Shown piece after piece: positions 18,366-26,872 of a DNA stretch of 64,000 nt. Within the stretch, counting starts at the first letter, position 1. Each line of letters opens with the position of its first letter. The DNA comes from Streptomyces sp. YPW6. Its GTDB lineage: Bacteria > Actinomycetota > Actinomycetes > Streptomycetales > Streptomycetaceae. The DNA lies in NCBI RefSeq assembly GCF_018866325.1, contig NZ_CP076457.1, forward strand, positions 6,235,001 to 6,299,000, read 5' to 3'. Position numbers and translations under genes: made by a program. The notes under the pieces were generated by a model, which made no database searches, was not told the origin of the DNA, and was given only the letters and a program-made list of their open reading frames with translations.

Positions 18366-19133
18366 CTACTCCCAGCGGAAGAACTTCGCCGCCGCGCCGA
18401 GTCCCAGCGCCGCCCACACCGCGAGGATCCCGGCCTGGGCCCACGGCATCGGCGCCCCGTGCTGGAGGACGTCCCGCAGCCCCTCCGAGAGCGCCGACAC
18501 GGGCAGCAGGCCCAGCACCGACTGCACCGCGCCCGGGAACCTGTCCAGCGGCACGATCACCCCGCCGCCGACCAGCAGCAGCAGGAAGACCAGATTGGCG
18601 GCGGCGAGCGTCGCCTCCGCCTTCAGCGTCCCCGCCATCAGCAGCCCGAGCCCGGAGAACGCGGCGGTCCCGAGGACGAGGAGCAGCAGCACCGAGAGCG
18701 GACTGCCCTCGGGCGACCAGCCGAGCGCGAAGGCGATCGCCGTCAGCAGCACGATCTGGAGCACCTCGGTGACCAGCACCGACAGCGTCTTCGCGGTCAT
18801 CAGCGCCCAGCGGGGCAGTGGGGAGGCTCCCAGCCGCTTGAGGACCCCGTAACGGCGTTCGAAGCCGGTGGCGATGGCCTGGCCGGTGAAGGCGGTGGAC
18901 ATCACGGCGAGCGCCAGGATGCCCGGGGCGAGGAAGTCGACCGACTCGCCCGCGCCGGTGTCCACGATGTCGACCGCGCTGAACAGCACCAGCAGCAGCG
19001 TCGGGATGATCACCGTCAGCAGCAGTTGCTCGCCGTTGCGCAGCAGCATCCGGGTCTCCAGCGCGGTCTGCGCGGCGATCATCCGGGGGAGCGGGGCGGC
19101 GCCGGGGCGCGGGGTGTACGTACCGGCGCTCAT
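18366..19133 (-). CDS. ABC-2 type transporter permease
   Basis: 255 residues from ATG 19133, overlapping the upstream ATPase gene by 4 bases. There are six predicted membrane helices. The ABC-2 signature is visible as LKRLGASPLPRWALMTAKTLSVL in pieces, and GLGLLMAGTLKAEATLAAAN precedes the fifth helix. With the ATPase it forms a two-gene exporter of the drug/lipid (DrrAB-like) type. The substrate is unknown. Confidence 0.9.
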   Translation of the reverse strand: MSAGTYTPRPGAAPLPRMIAAQTALETRMLLRNGEQLLLTVIIPTLLLVLFSAVDIVDTGAGESVDFLAPGILALAVMSTAFTGQAIATGFERRYGVLKRLGASPLPRWALMTAKTLSVLVTEVLQIVLLTAIAFALGWSPEGSPLSVLLLLVLGTAAFSGLGLLMAGTLKAEATLAAANLVFLLLLVGGGVIVPLDRFPGAVQSVLGLLPVSALSEGLRDVLQHGAPMPWAQAGILAVWAALGLGAAAKFFRWE

Positions 19134-20056
19134 GCGCGCAGCTCCTTGCCGGTCAGTTCGAGGAAGACGTCCTCCAGGGTGTGCTGCTCGACCGCGATGC
19201 CCTCGGGCATCACGCCGTGCTGGGCGCACCAGGAGGTCACGGTGGCCAGCAGCTGCGGGCCGACGTTCCCGGTGATCCGGTACGTCCCCGGCAGCGGCTC
19301 GGCCGCCCCGCACCCGTCGGGCAGCGCCTTGAGGAGGGAGCCGAGGTCGAGCCCCGGGCGGCCGGTGAAGCGCAGGGTGTTCTCCGCGCCGCCCCGGCAG
19401 AGCTCCTCGGTGCTGCCCCGCGCGATGACCCGGCCCGCGTCGATGATCGCGACGTCGTCGGCGAGCGCTTCGGCCTCGTCCATGAAGTGGGTGGTCAGCA
19501 CCACGGACACGCCGTCGGCGCGCAGCTCGCGGACCAGGTCCCAGGTGGCGCGGCGGGCCTGCGGGTCGAGCCCGGCGGTCGGCTCGTCCAGGAAGACCAG
19601 CTCGGGCCGGCCGACGACCGCCAGGGCCAGGGAGAGCCGCTGCTGCTGGCCGCCGGAGAGCCGCCGGTAGGCGGTGCGGCCGCAGTCGCCGAGGCCGAGG
19701 CGCTCGATCAGGGCGTCCACGTCGAGGGGGTGGGCGTGCAGCCTGGCCATGTGGCGGAGCATCTCGTCGGCGCGGGCGCCGGAGTACACGCCGCCGGACT
19801 GGAGCATCACCCCGACCCGCGGACGCAGCCGCTCCGCGTCGGCGACCGGGTCGAGCCCGAGGACCCGTACGGTGCCCGCGTCGGGGCGGCGGTAGCCCTC
19901 GCAGGTCTCGATGGTGGTGGTCTTCCCGGCGCCGTTCGGGCCGAGGACGGCGGTCACCGCGCCGGCCGCGACGGCCAGGTCGAGGCCGTTCACCGCGGTC
20001 TTCGCGCCGTACCGCTTCACCAGGCCGGTGACCTGTACGACGGGCTCGTTCTCCAT
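19130..20056 (-). CDS. ABC transporter ATP-binding protein (DrrA-type)
   Basis: 308 residues. It has Walker A GPNGAGKTT (about residues 38-46), Q-loop ML-Q-SGG, signature LSGGQQQRLSLALA, Walker B LVFLDEPTAGLD and the switch His in LTTHFMDEAEAL. The C-terminal 90 residues are the DrrA-type regulatory tail (TLEDVFLELTGKELR). It is transcribed divergently from sufR, and the two share about 135 bases of upstream DNA that carry an iron-box-like dyad. It could therefore be co-regulated with Fe-S assembly. Confidence 0.92.
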   Translation of the reverse strand: MENEPVVQVTGLVKRYGAKTAVNGLDLAVAAGAVTAVLGPNGAGKTTTIETCEGYRRPDAGTVRVLGLDPVADAERLRPRVGVMLQSGGVYSGARADEMLRHMARLHAHPLDVDALIERLGLGDCGRTAYRRLSGGQQQRLSLALAVVGRPELVFLDEPTAGLDPQARRATWDLVRELRADGVSVVLTTHFMDEAEALADDVAIIDAGRVIARGSTEELCRGGAENTLRFTGRPGLDLGSLLKALPDGCGAAEPLPGTYRITGNVGPQLLATVTSWCAQHGVMPEGIAVEQHTLEDVFLELTGKELRA

Positions 20057-20106
20057 GGCAGGGAAGTCTAGGCAGGGTCCCGGGGGAGCCCGCCCCCGGG
20101 GCCAGA

Positions 20107-20120
20107 TTAGGTAACCCTAA
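20107..20120. promoter_or_regulatory. Iron-box-like dyad TTAGG-N4-CCTAA
   Basis: TTAGG at 20107-20111 and CCTAA at 20116-20120 are separated by four bases, between the divergent ABC ATPase gene and sufR. It resembles the left two-thirds of the IdeR/DmdR box (TWAGGTWAGSCTWACCTWA): about 14 of 19 positions agree when aligned from 20107. The right-hand half-site is poor, so this is a candidate only. Confidence 0.45.
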
Positions 20121-20179
20121 GTGACGAACCACACCGTAGATCGTTTCGGACCGTGGTTGTCAGGGTCGAACGAATTACG

Positions 20180-20193
20180 CAACAATGGTGTTG
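20180..20193. promoter_or_regulatory. Candidate SufR operator CAAC-N6-GTTG
   Basis: caacaatggtgttg is an exact CAAC-N6-GTTG palindrome ending on the first base of the sufR GTG start. I recall this 14-bp motif as the SufR site defined in S. avermitilis. Its placement over the start region would block transcription or initiation of the whole suf operon and gives direct autoregulation. Confidence 0.75.
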
Positions 20194-20936
20194 TGAAATA
20201 CGACGGACGGGCTCCTCAGGAGGAACTCGCGACCGGTGAGCGTTCGACGCGCAACCGGGTCGCGCGCTCCATCCTGGACCACGGCCCCTCCACCGTCGCG
20301 GACCTTGCCGGGCGCCTCGGCCTCACCCAGGCCGCCGTCCGCCGCCACCTGGACGCCCTCGTCTCCGACGATGTCGTCGAAGCCCGTGAACAGCGGGTGT
20401 ACGGGGCGCGGACCCGCGGCAGGCCCGCCAAGGTGTTCGCCCTGACCGACTGCGGCCGGGACGCCTTCGACCAGTCCTACGACAAGCTGGCCGCCGACGC
20501 CCTGCGCTTCATCGCCGCATCCGGCGGGGACGAGGCGGTCGCCGCCTTCGCCCGCGCCCGGATGGCCGCGACGGGCGAGGCCTACCGCGCGGCGGTCGAG
20601 GCAGCGGAGCCCGAAGGGCGCACCGACGCCCTGGCCAAGGCCCTGTCCGCCGACGGGTACGCTGCTACGGCGCGAAGCGCGCCGGGCCCGCAGCAGGGCG
20701 AACAGCTGTGTCAGCACCACTGCCCGGTGGCGCATGTCGCCGAGCAGTTCCCACAGCTGTGCGAGGCGGAGACGGAATTCTTCTCCAGCCTCCTCGGGAC
20801 CCACGTGCAGCGGCTGGCCACCCTCGCCCACGGCGACGGCGTGTGCACGACCTACGTGCCGCGAAGCGGCCACGCAGCACCCCCACAGACCACCCATTCA
20901 GCATCTGCAAGCACGGCCGGGAGGAACCCCGCATGA
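20193..20936 (+). CDS. sufR: SufR, Fe-S-sensing repressor of the suf operon
   Basis: 247 residues from GTG 20193. An N-terminal winged helix-turn-helix spans about 20-80 ([20 protein letters not shown]). It is followed by [18 protein letters not shown], typical of the ArsR/SufR group. The C-terminal half holds the cluster-binding cysteines in [19 protein letters not shown] near residues 175-195, plus a further Cys near 223. Holo-SufR represses suf when Fe-S supply is adequate. It overlaps sufB by ATGA. Its last 25 residues are low-complexity and probably not structured. Confidence 0.92.
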   Translation: MKYDGRAPQEELATGERSTRNRVARSILDHGPSTVADLAGRLGLTQAAVRRHLDALVSDDVVEAREQRVYGARTRGRPAKVFALTDCGRDAFDQSYDKLAADALRFIAASGGDEAVAAFARARMAATGEAYRAAVEAAEPEGRTDALAKALSADGYAATARSAPGPQQGEQLCQHHCPVAHVAEQFPQLCEAETEFFSSLLGTHVQRLATLAHGDGVCTTYVPRSGHAAPPQTTHSASASTAGRNPA

Positions 20937-22354
20937 CGCTCCCCACGGAGACTGCCCACCCTGAGCTCGAGGGTCTGGGTACGTACGAATTCGGCTGGGC
21001 CGACTCCGACGCGGCAGGCGCGGCGGCCAAGCGCGGCCTCTCCGAGGCGGTCGTCCGCGACATCTCGGAGAAGAAGAACGAGCCCGAGTGGATGCTGAAG
21101 CTGCGGCTCAAGGGCCTCAAGCTCTTCGACAAGAAGCCCATGCCCAGCTGGGGCTCGGACCTGTCGGGCATCGACTTCGACAACATCAAGTACTTCGTGC
21201 GCTCCACGGAGAAGCAGGCCGCCTCCTGGGAGGACCTGCCCGAGGACATCAAGAACACGTACGACAAGCTGGGCATCCCCGAGGCGGAGAAGCAGCGCCT
21301 CGTCGCCGGTGTCGCCGCGCAGTACGAGTCCGAGGTCGTCTACCACCAGATCCGCGAGGACCTGGAGGAGCAGGGCGTCATCTTCCTGGACACCGACACG
21401 GCGCTGAAGGAGCACCCGGAGCTCTTCAAGGAGTACTTCGGCACGGTCATCCCGGTCGGCGACAACAAGTTCGCCTCGCTGAACTCGGCGGTGTGGTCCG
21501 GCGGCTCGTTCATCTACGTGCCCAAGGGCGTCCACGTGGACATCCCGCTCCAGGCCTACTTCCGTATCAACACGGAGAACATGGGTCAGTTCGAGCGGAC
21601 GCTGATCATCGTCGACGAGGACGCCTACGTCCACTACGTCGAGGGCTGCACCGCCCCGATCTACTCCTCGGACTCGCTGCACAGCGCCGTGGTCGAGATC
21701 ATCGTGAAGAAGGGCGGCCGCTGCCGCTACACGACCATCCAGAACTGGTCGAACAACGTCTACAACCTGGTCACCAAGCGGGCCGTGGCCTACGAGGGCG
21801 CGACCATGGAGTGGGTCGACGGCAACATCGGCTCCAAGGTCACCATGAAGTACCCGGCCGTCTACCTGATGGGCGAGCACGCCAAGGGCGAGACCCTCTC
21901 CATCGCCTTCGCGGGCGAGGGCCAGCACCAGGACGCCGGCGCCAAGATGGTCCACATGGCCCCGAACACCTCCTCGAACATCGTCTCCAAGTCGGTGGCG
22001 CGAGCCGGCGGCCGCACGTCCTACCGCGGACTCATCGAGATCGGCGAGGGCGCGCCGGGCGCCAAGTCCAACGTCCTCTGCGACGCTCTGCTCGTCGACA
22101 CGATCTCCCGCTCGGACACCTACCCCTACGTCGACGTCCGCGAGGACGACGTGTCGATGGGCCACGAGGCGACCGTCTCCAAGGTCTCCGAGGACCAGCT
22201 CTTCTACCTCATGAGCCGCGGGCTGACCGAGTTCGAGGCCATGGCGATGATCGTGCGCGGCTTCGTCGAGCCGATCGCCAAGGAGCTGCCCATGGAGTAC
22301 GCCCTGGAGCTCAACCGGCTGATCGAGCTGCAGATGGAGGGTTCGGTCGGCTAG
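20933..22354 (+). CDS. sufB: Fe-S cluster assembly scaffold SufB
   Basis: 473 residues from ATG 20933 ([16 protein letters not shown]) with gggagg 9 bases upstream. It forms the SufBC2D scaffold on which Fe-S clusters are built. Conserved blocks are [20 protein letters not shown] near residue 65, [40 protein letters not shown] (the Cys of EGC) and SNVLCDALL, then the C-terminal [19 protein letters not shown]. Length and motifs are standard. Confidence 0.97.
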   Translation: MTLPTETAHPELEGLGTYEFGWADSDAAGAAAKRGLSEAVVRDISEKKNEPEWMLKLRLKGLKLFDKKPMPSWGSDLSGIDFDNIKYFVRSTEKQAASWEDLPEDIKNTYDKLGIPEAEKQRLVAGVAAQYESEVVYHQIREDLEEQGVIFLDTDTALKEHPELFKEYFGTVIPVGDNKFASLNSAVWSGGSFIYVPKGVHVDIPLQAYFRINTENMGQFERTLIIVDEDAYVHYVEGCTAPIYSSDSLHSAVVEIIVKKGGRCRYTTIQNWSNNVYNLVTKRAVAYEGATMEWVDGNIGSKVTMKYPAVYLMGEHAKGETLSIAFAGEGQHQDAGAKMVHMAPNTSSNIVSKSVARAGGRTSYRGLIEIGEGAPGAKSNVLCDALLVDTISRSDTYPYVDVREDDVSMGHEATVSKVSEDQLFYLMSRGLTEFEAMAMIVRGFVEPIAKELPMEYALELNRLIELQMEGSVG

Positions 22355-22452
22355 GGCCTCGCCCGAGGACCACCGGGACGGCCGTCCGCGGCCGTCCCCG
22401 CCCCACCGAACCACCCCCCTTCTTGACTGAGAAAGCGAGCACTACGACAGCC

Positions 22453-23634
22453 ATGGCTGAGGCTCAGAACACTCCGGTGGGCTCCACCACCGCCGGCTCC
22501 ATCGCGGTCGCCGCGGAGTCGACCGTCGCCACGCGCATGAGCGCTCCCCCCTCCTTCGACGTCGCGGACTTCCCCGTCCCGCACGGCCGCGAGGAGGAGT
22601 GGCGCTTCACGCCGCTGGAGCGCCTGCGCGGGCTGCACGACGGCACCGCCGTCGCCACCGGCAGCGGCGTCAAGGTCGCCATCGAGGCCCCCGAGGGTGT
22701 CACCGTCGAGACCGTCGGCCGGGACGACTCCCGGCTCGGCAAGGCCGGCACCCCGGTGGACCGGGTCGCCGCCCAGGCGTACAGCGCCTTCGAGCAGGCC
22801 TCGGTCGTCACGGTCGCCAAGGAAGCCGTGCTCACCGAGCCGATCCGGATCGCCGTGCACGGCGAGGGCGGCACCGCCTTCGGCCACCAGCTCATCGAGC
22901 TGGGCGCCTTCGCCGAGGCCGTCGTCGTCATCGACCACACCGGTGACGCGGTGCTCGCCGCCAACGTCGACTACGTCCTGGGCGACGGCGCCAAGCTGAC
23001 CGTCGTCTCCGTCCAGGACTGGGACGACACGGCCGTCCACGTCGGCCAGCACAACGCGCTGGTCGGCCGGGACGCCTCGTTCAAGTCGATCGTCGTCACC
23101 TTCGGCGGCGACGTCGTGCGCCTGCACCCCCGGGTCGCCTACGCGGCCACCGGCGGCGAGGCGGAGCTCTTCGGCCTGTACTTCACCGACAAGGGCCAGC
23201 ACCAGGAGCACCGCCTCCTGGTCGACCACAACACCCCGCACTGCAAGTCGAACGCGGTGTACAAGGGCGCCCTCCAGGGCGACGGCGCGCACGCCGTCTG
23301 GATCGGCGACGTCCTCATCCAGGCCGCCGCCGAGGGCACCGACACCTACGAGATGAACCGGAACCTCGTCCTCACCGACGGCGCCCGGGTCGACTCCGTG
23401 CCCAACCTGGAGATCGAGACCGGCGAGATCGTCGGCGCCGGCCACGCCTCGGCGACCGGCCGCTTCGACGACGAGCAGCTCTTCTACCTCCAGTCCCGCG
23501 GTATCCCGGCCGAGGAGGCCCGCCGCCTCGTCGTGCGCGGCTTCTTCGCCGAGCTGGTCCAGCAGATCGGTCTGCCGGACGTCGAGGAGCGGCTCATCGA
23601 GAAGATCGAGGCCGAGCTGAAGGCGTCCGTCTGA
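22453..23634 (+). CDS. sufD: Fe-S cluster assembly protein SufD
   Basis: 393 residues from ATG 22453. The gene is separated from sufB by 98 bases, the largest gap in the operon. The N-terminal helical part is followed by the beta-helix core and the shared SufB/D end, DDEQLFYLQSRGIPAEEARR. HGREEEWRFTPLERLRGL at about residue 45 is typical. It partners with SufB and SufC. Its TGA overlaps the following ATG by one base. Confidence 0.95.
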   Translation: MAEAQNTPVGSTTAGSIAVAAESTVATRMSAPPSFDVADFPVPHGREEEWRFTPLERLRGLHDGTAVATGSGVKVAIEAPEGVTVETVGRDDSRLGKAGTPVDRVAAQAYSAFEQASVVTVAKEAVLTEPIRIAVHGEGGTAFGHQLIELGAFAEAVVVIDHTGDAVLAANVDYVLGDGAKLTVVSVQDWDDTAVHVGQHNALVGRDASFKSIVVTFGGDVVRLHPRVAYAATGGEAELFGLYFTDKGQHQEHRLLVDHNTPHCKSNAVYKGALQGDGAHAVWIGDVLIQAAAEGTDTYEMNRNLVLTDGARVDSVPNLEIETGEIVGAGHASATGRFDDEQLFYLQSRGIPAEEARRLVVRGFFAELVQQIGLPDVEERLIEKIEAELKASV

Positions 23635-23951
23635 TGTCCTTCGTCAAGGTCTGTGCGCTGAGTGAGCTGGAGGACGACACCCCCAAGCGGGTGGAGCTCG
23701 ACGGCACACCCGTCTCCGTCGTCCGCACCGGGGGCGAGGTGTTCGCGATCAACGACATCTGCTCGCACGCGAACGTCTCCCTCTCCGAGGGCGAGGTGGA
23801 GGACTGCGCGATCGAGTGCTGGCTGCACGGATCGTCGTTCGACCTCCGCACCGGCAAGCCGTCCGGCCTTCCCGCGACGCGCCCCGTCCCCGTATACCCC
23901 GTAAAGATCGAAGGGGACGATGTGCTCGTCTCCGTCACCCAGGAGTCCTGA
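23634..23951 (+). CDS. Rieske-type ferredoxin in the suf operon
   Basis: 105 residues, one Rieske [2Fe-2S] domain. Ligands are visible in ICSHANVSLSEGEVEDC (C-x-H) and ECWLHGSSFDLRTG (C-x2-H), about residues 43-65. It resembles the ferredoxin subunit of non-heme dioxygenases. Its fixed place between sufD and sufC in actinobacteria suggests it delivers electrons for cluster assembly rather than ring hydroxylation. It is coupled to sufD by a one-base TGATG overlap. Confidence 0.9.
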   Translation: MSFVKVCALSELEDDTPKRVELDGTPVSVVRTGGEVFAINDICSHANVSLSEGEVEDCAIECWLHGSSFDLRTGKPSGLPATRPVPVYPVKIEGDDVLVSVTQES

Positions 23952-23958
23952 GTCACCC

Positions 23959-24723
23959 ATGGCAACGCTTGAAATCCGCGACCTGCACGTCACCGTCGAG
24001 GCCGACAACGCCACGAAGGAGATCCTCAAGGGCGTCGACCTGACCGTGAAGCAGGGCGAGACCCACGCCATCATGGGCCCCAACGGGTCCGGCAAGTCCA
24101 CCCTCGCGTACTCGCTCGCGGGTCACCCCAAGTACACGATCACCGGCGGTTCGGTCACCCTGGACGGCGAGGACGTCCTGGAGATGTCCGTCGACGAGCG
24201 GGCCCGCGCCGGCCTGTTCCTCGCCATGCAGTACCCGGTCGAGATCCCCGGTGTCTCGGTCTCCAACTTCCTGCGCACCTCCGCGACCGCCGTCCGCGGC
24301 GAGGCCCCCAAGCTGCGGACGTGGGTCAAGGAGGTCAAGGAGACGATGGCCGAGCTCCAGATGGACCCGGCCTTCGCCGAGCGCAACGTCAACGAGGGCT
24401 TCTCCGGTGGTGAGAAGAAGCGCCACGAGATCCTCCAGCTGGAGCTCCTCAAGCCGAAGATCGCCGTCCTGGACGAGACCGACTCCGGCCTGGACGTCGA
24501 CGCGCTCAAGACCGTCTCCGAGGGCGTCAACCGGGTCCGCTCGTCCGGCGAGGTCGGCACCCTGCTGATCACCCACTACACCCGCATCCTCAAGTACATC
24601 CAGCCCGACTACGTCCACGTCTTCGCGGGCGGCCGGATCGCGGCCTCCGGCGGGGCCGAGCTGGCCGACCAGCTGGAGAACGAGGGCTACGAGGCCTACA
24701 CGAAGGGTGGCGCTTCCGCGTGA
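23959..24723 (+). CDS. sufC: Fe-S cluster assembly ATPase SufC
   Basis: 254 residues from ATG 23959, seven bases after the Rieske gene. It is a soluble ABC ATPase with Walker A GPNGSGKST (about residues 36-44), signature FSGGEKKRHEIL, Walker B IAVLDETDSGLD and a switch His in LLITHYTRIL. It drives SufBD conformational change. Its stop overlaps the GTG of sufS (GTGA). Confidence 0.97.
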   Translation: MATLEIRDLHVTVEADNATKEILKGVDLTVKQGETHAIMGPNGSGKSTLAYSLAGHPKYTITGGSVTLDGEDVLEMSVDERARAGLFLAMQYPVEIPGVSVSNFLRTSATAVRGEAPKLRTWVKEVKETMAELQMDPAFAERNVNEGFSGGEKKRHEILQLELLKPKIAVLDETDSGLDVDALKTVSEGVNRVRSSGEVGTLLITHYTRILKYIQPDYVHVFAGGRIAASGGAELADQLENEGYEAYTKGGASA

Positions 24724-25988
24724 CTGACGCCCGACAGGGGCTCTCCGGCCTCCTCGACACCGAGGCGATCCGCAAGGACTTCCCGCTCCTGGACCGCACG
24801 GTCCACGACGGCAAGAAGGTCGTGTACCTGGACTCCGCGGCGACCTCGCAGAAGCCGCGCCAGGTCCTCGACGCGCTCAACACGTACTACGAGCGCCACA
24901 ACGCGAACGTGCACCGCGGCGTCTACACGATCGCCGAGGAGGCCACCGCGCTGTACGAGGGCGCCCGCGACAAGGTCGCCGCCTTCATCAACGCACCCAG
25001 CCGTGACGAGGTGATCTTCACGAAGAACGCCTCGGAGTCGCTGAACCTCGTGGCGAACATGCTCGGCTGGGCGGACGAGCCCTATCGGGTGGACCGTGAC
25101 ACCGAGATCGTCACCACGGAGATGGAGCACCACTCCAACATCGTCCCGTGGCAGCTGCTCGCGCAGCGCACCGGCGCGAAGCTGAAGTGGTTCGGCATCA
25201 CCGACGACGGCCGCCTCGACCTGTCGAACATCGACGAGATCATCACCGAGAAGACGAAGATCGTCTCCTTCACGCTGGTCTCCAACATCCTCGGCACGGT
25301 CAACCCGGTCGAGACGATCATCCGCCGCGCCCAGCAGGTCGGTGCGCTGGTCTGCATCGACGCCTCGCAGGCGGCCCCGCACATGGTGCTCGACGTGCAG
25401 GCGCTCCAGGCGGACTTCGTGGCCTTCACCGGCCACAAGATGGTCGGCCCGACGGGCATCGGCGTGCTGTGGGGACGGCAGGAGCTCCTGGAGGACCTTC
25501 CTCCGTTCCTCGGCGGCGGCGAGATGATCGAGACCGTGTCGATGCACTCGTCGACGTACGCCCCCGCTCCGCACAAGTTCGAGGCCGGTACGCCCCCGAT
25601 CGCCCAGGCCGTCGGCCTCGGCGCGGCCGTGGACTACCTCACCTCGATCGGCATGGAGCGGATCCACAGCCACGAGAAGGCCATCACCGAGTACGCGGTG
25701 AAGCGCCTCCTGGAGGTCCCCGACCTGCGGATCATCGGTCCGGCGACGGCCGAGGACCGCGGCGCGGCGATCTCCTTCACGCTCGGCGACATCCACCCGC
25801 ACGACGTGGGCCAGGTCCTCGACGAGCAGGGCGTCGCCGTCCGGGTCGGCCACCACTGCGCGCGCCCGGTCTGCCTGCGGTTCGGAATTCCCGCGACGAC
25901 GCGAGCGTCGTTCTATCTGTACTCCACGCCCGCCGAGGTCGACGCCCTGGTGGACGGCCTGGAGCACGTACGGAACTTCTTCGGCTGA
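24720..25988 (+). CDS. sufS: Cysteine desulfurase SufS
   Basis: 422 residues from GTG 24720. This PLP enzyme of class V takes sulfur from cysteine. The Schiff-base Lys is in FTGHKMVGPTGIGVLWG near residue 240. The active-site Cys that carries the persulfide is in VRVGHHCARPVCLRFG near residue 380. ATRGVY-like NVHRGVYTIAEEAT near 62 is also diagnostic. It is followed by SufU, its zinc-dependent partner. Confidence 0.97.
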   Translation: MTDARQGLSGLLDTEAIRKDFPLLDRTVHDGKKVVYLDSAATSQKPRQVLDALNTYYERHNANVHRGVYTIAEEATALYEGARDKVAAFINAPSRDEVIFTKNASESLNLVANMLGWADEPYRVDRDTEIVTTEMEHHSNIVPWQLLAQRTGAKLKWFGITDDGRLDLSNIDEIITEKTKIVSFTLVSNILGTVNPVETIIRRAQQVGALVCIDASQAAPHMVLDVQALQADFVAFTGHKMVGPTGIGVLWGRQELLEDLPPFLGGGEMIETVSMHSSTYAPAPHKFEAGTPPIAQAVGLGAAVDYLTSIGMERIHSHEKAITEYAVKRLLEVPDLRIIGPATAEDRGAAISFTLGDIHPHDVGQVLDEQGVAVRVGHHCARPVCLRFGIPATTRASFYLYSTPAEVDALVDGLEHVRNFFG

Positions 25989-25999
25989 GGGCGTAAACG

Positions 26000-26455
26000 G
26001 TGAAGCTTGATTCCATGTACCAGGAAGTGATCCTGGACCACTACAAGCACCCCCACGGGCGTGGCCTGCGGGACGGCGACGCCGAGGTGCACCACGTCAA
26101 CCCGACGTGCGGCGACGAGATCACGCTCCGCGTGAAGTACGACGGCGAGACCATCGCCGATGTGAGCTACGAGGGCCAGGGCTGCTCCATCAGCCAGGCC
26201 TCCGCCTCCGTGCTGAACGAGCTGCTCGTCGGCAAGGAGCTGTCCCAGGCGCAGCGGATCCAGGACGCCTTCCTGGAGCTGATGCAGTCCAAGGGCCAGC
26301 TGGAGCCGGACGACGCGATGGAGGAGGTGCTGGAGGACGCCGTCGCGTTCGCCGGTGTCTCCAAGTACCCCGCCCGGGTCAAGTGCGCGCTGCTGAGCTG
26401 GATGGCGTGGAAGGACGCGACGGCCAAGGCGCTGTCCGAAGGGAAGACCGCATGA
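26000..26455 (+). CDS. sufU: Sulfur-transfer protein SufU
   Basis: 151 residues. It is an IscU-like fold adapted to accept sulfur from SufS in Gram-positives. The three Cys and one Asp that bind zinc are in NPTCGDEITL (near residue 35), GQGCSISQASAS (near 60) and YPARVKCALLSW (near 127). It overlaps the next gene by ATGA. Confidence 0.96.
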   Translation: MKLDSMYQEVILDHYKHPHGRGLRDGDAEVHHVNPTCGDEITLRVKYDGETIADVSYEGQGCSISQASASVLNELLVGKELSQAQRIQDAFLELMQSKGQLEPDDAMEEVLEDAVAFAGVSKYPARVKCALLSWMAWKDATAKALSEGKTA

Positions 26456-26790
26456 GCGACAACGAGACCGCGACCATGAAGCCGGCCTCCGAGGAGGAGG
26501 TCCGCGAGGCGCTGTACGACGTCGTCGACCCCGAGCTGGGCATCGACGTCGTCAACCTCGGCCTGATCTACGGCATCCACGTCGACGACGCCAACATCGC
26601 CACCCTCGACATGACCCTGACGTCCGCGGCCTGCCCGCTGACCGACGTCATCGAGGACCAGGCGAAGTCCGCCACGGACGGCATCGTCAACGAGCTCCGG
26701 ATCAACTGGGTCTGGATGCCGCCGTGGGGCCCGGACAAGATCACCGACGACGGACGCGAGCAGCTCCGCGCGCTGGGGTTCAACGTCTGA
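26452..26790 (+). CDS. sufT: SufT-type (MIP18/DUF59) Fe-S maturation protein
   Basis: 112 residues from ATG 26452. It has DVVDPELGIDVVNLGLIYGI near residue 20, then SAACPLTDVIEDQAK with the conserved Cys. It ends VWMPPWGPDKITDDGREQLR, as in the PaaD/SufT group. It helps cluster delivery to client proteins. It is the last gene of the suf operon, ahead of a very strong terminator. Confidence 0.93.
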   Translation: MSDNETATMKPASEEEVREALYDVVDPELGIDVVNLGLIYGIHVDDANIATLDMTLTSAACPLTDVIEDQAKSATDGIVNELRINWVWMPPWGPDKITDDGREQLRALGFNV

Positions 26791-26813
26791 TCCCGTGCTC
26801 CGAGCACCGTGCG

Positions 26814-26855
26814 AACGGCCGTGCCCGCCAGGAATCCCTGGCGGGCACGGCCGTT
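26814..26855. terminator. 19-bp perfect hairpin closing the suf operon
   Basis: aacggccgtgcccgccagg (26814-26832) pairs exactly with its reverse complement at 26837-26855 over a 4-base loop and ends in TTT. It lies between convergent sufT and the membrane-protein gene. Confidence 0.93.
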
Positions 26856-26872
26856 TCCCGTACGGCAGCGGG

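Noticed and set aside
21088-22452. Longer N-terminus for SufD
   Set aside because: The in-frame extension is a shadow of sufB; SufD proteins start near 22453.
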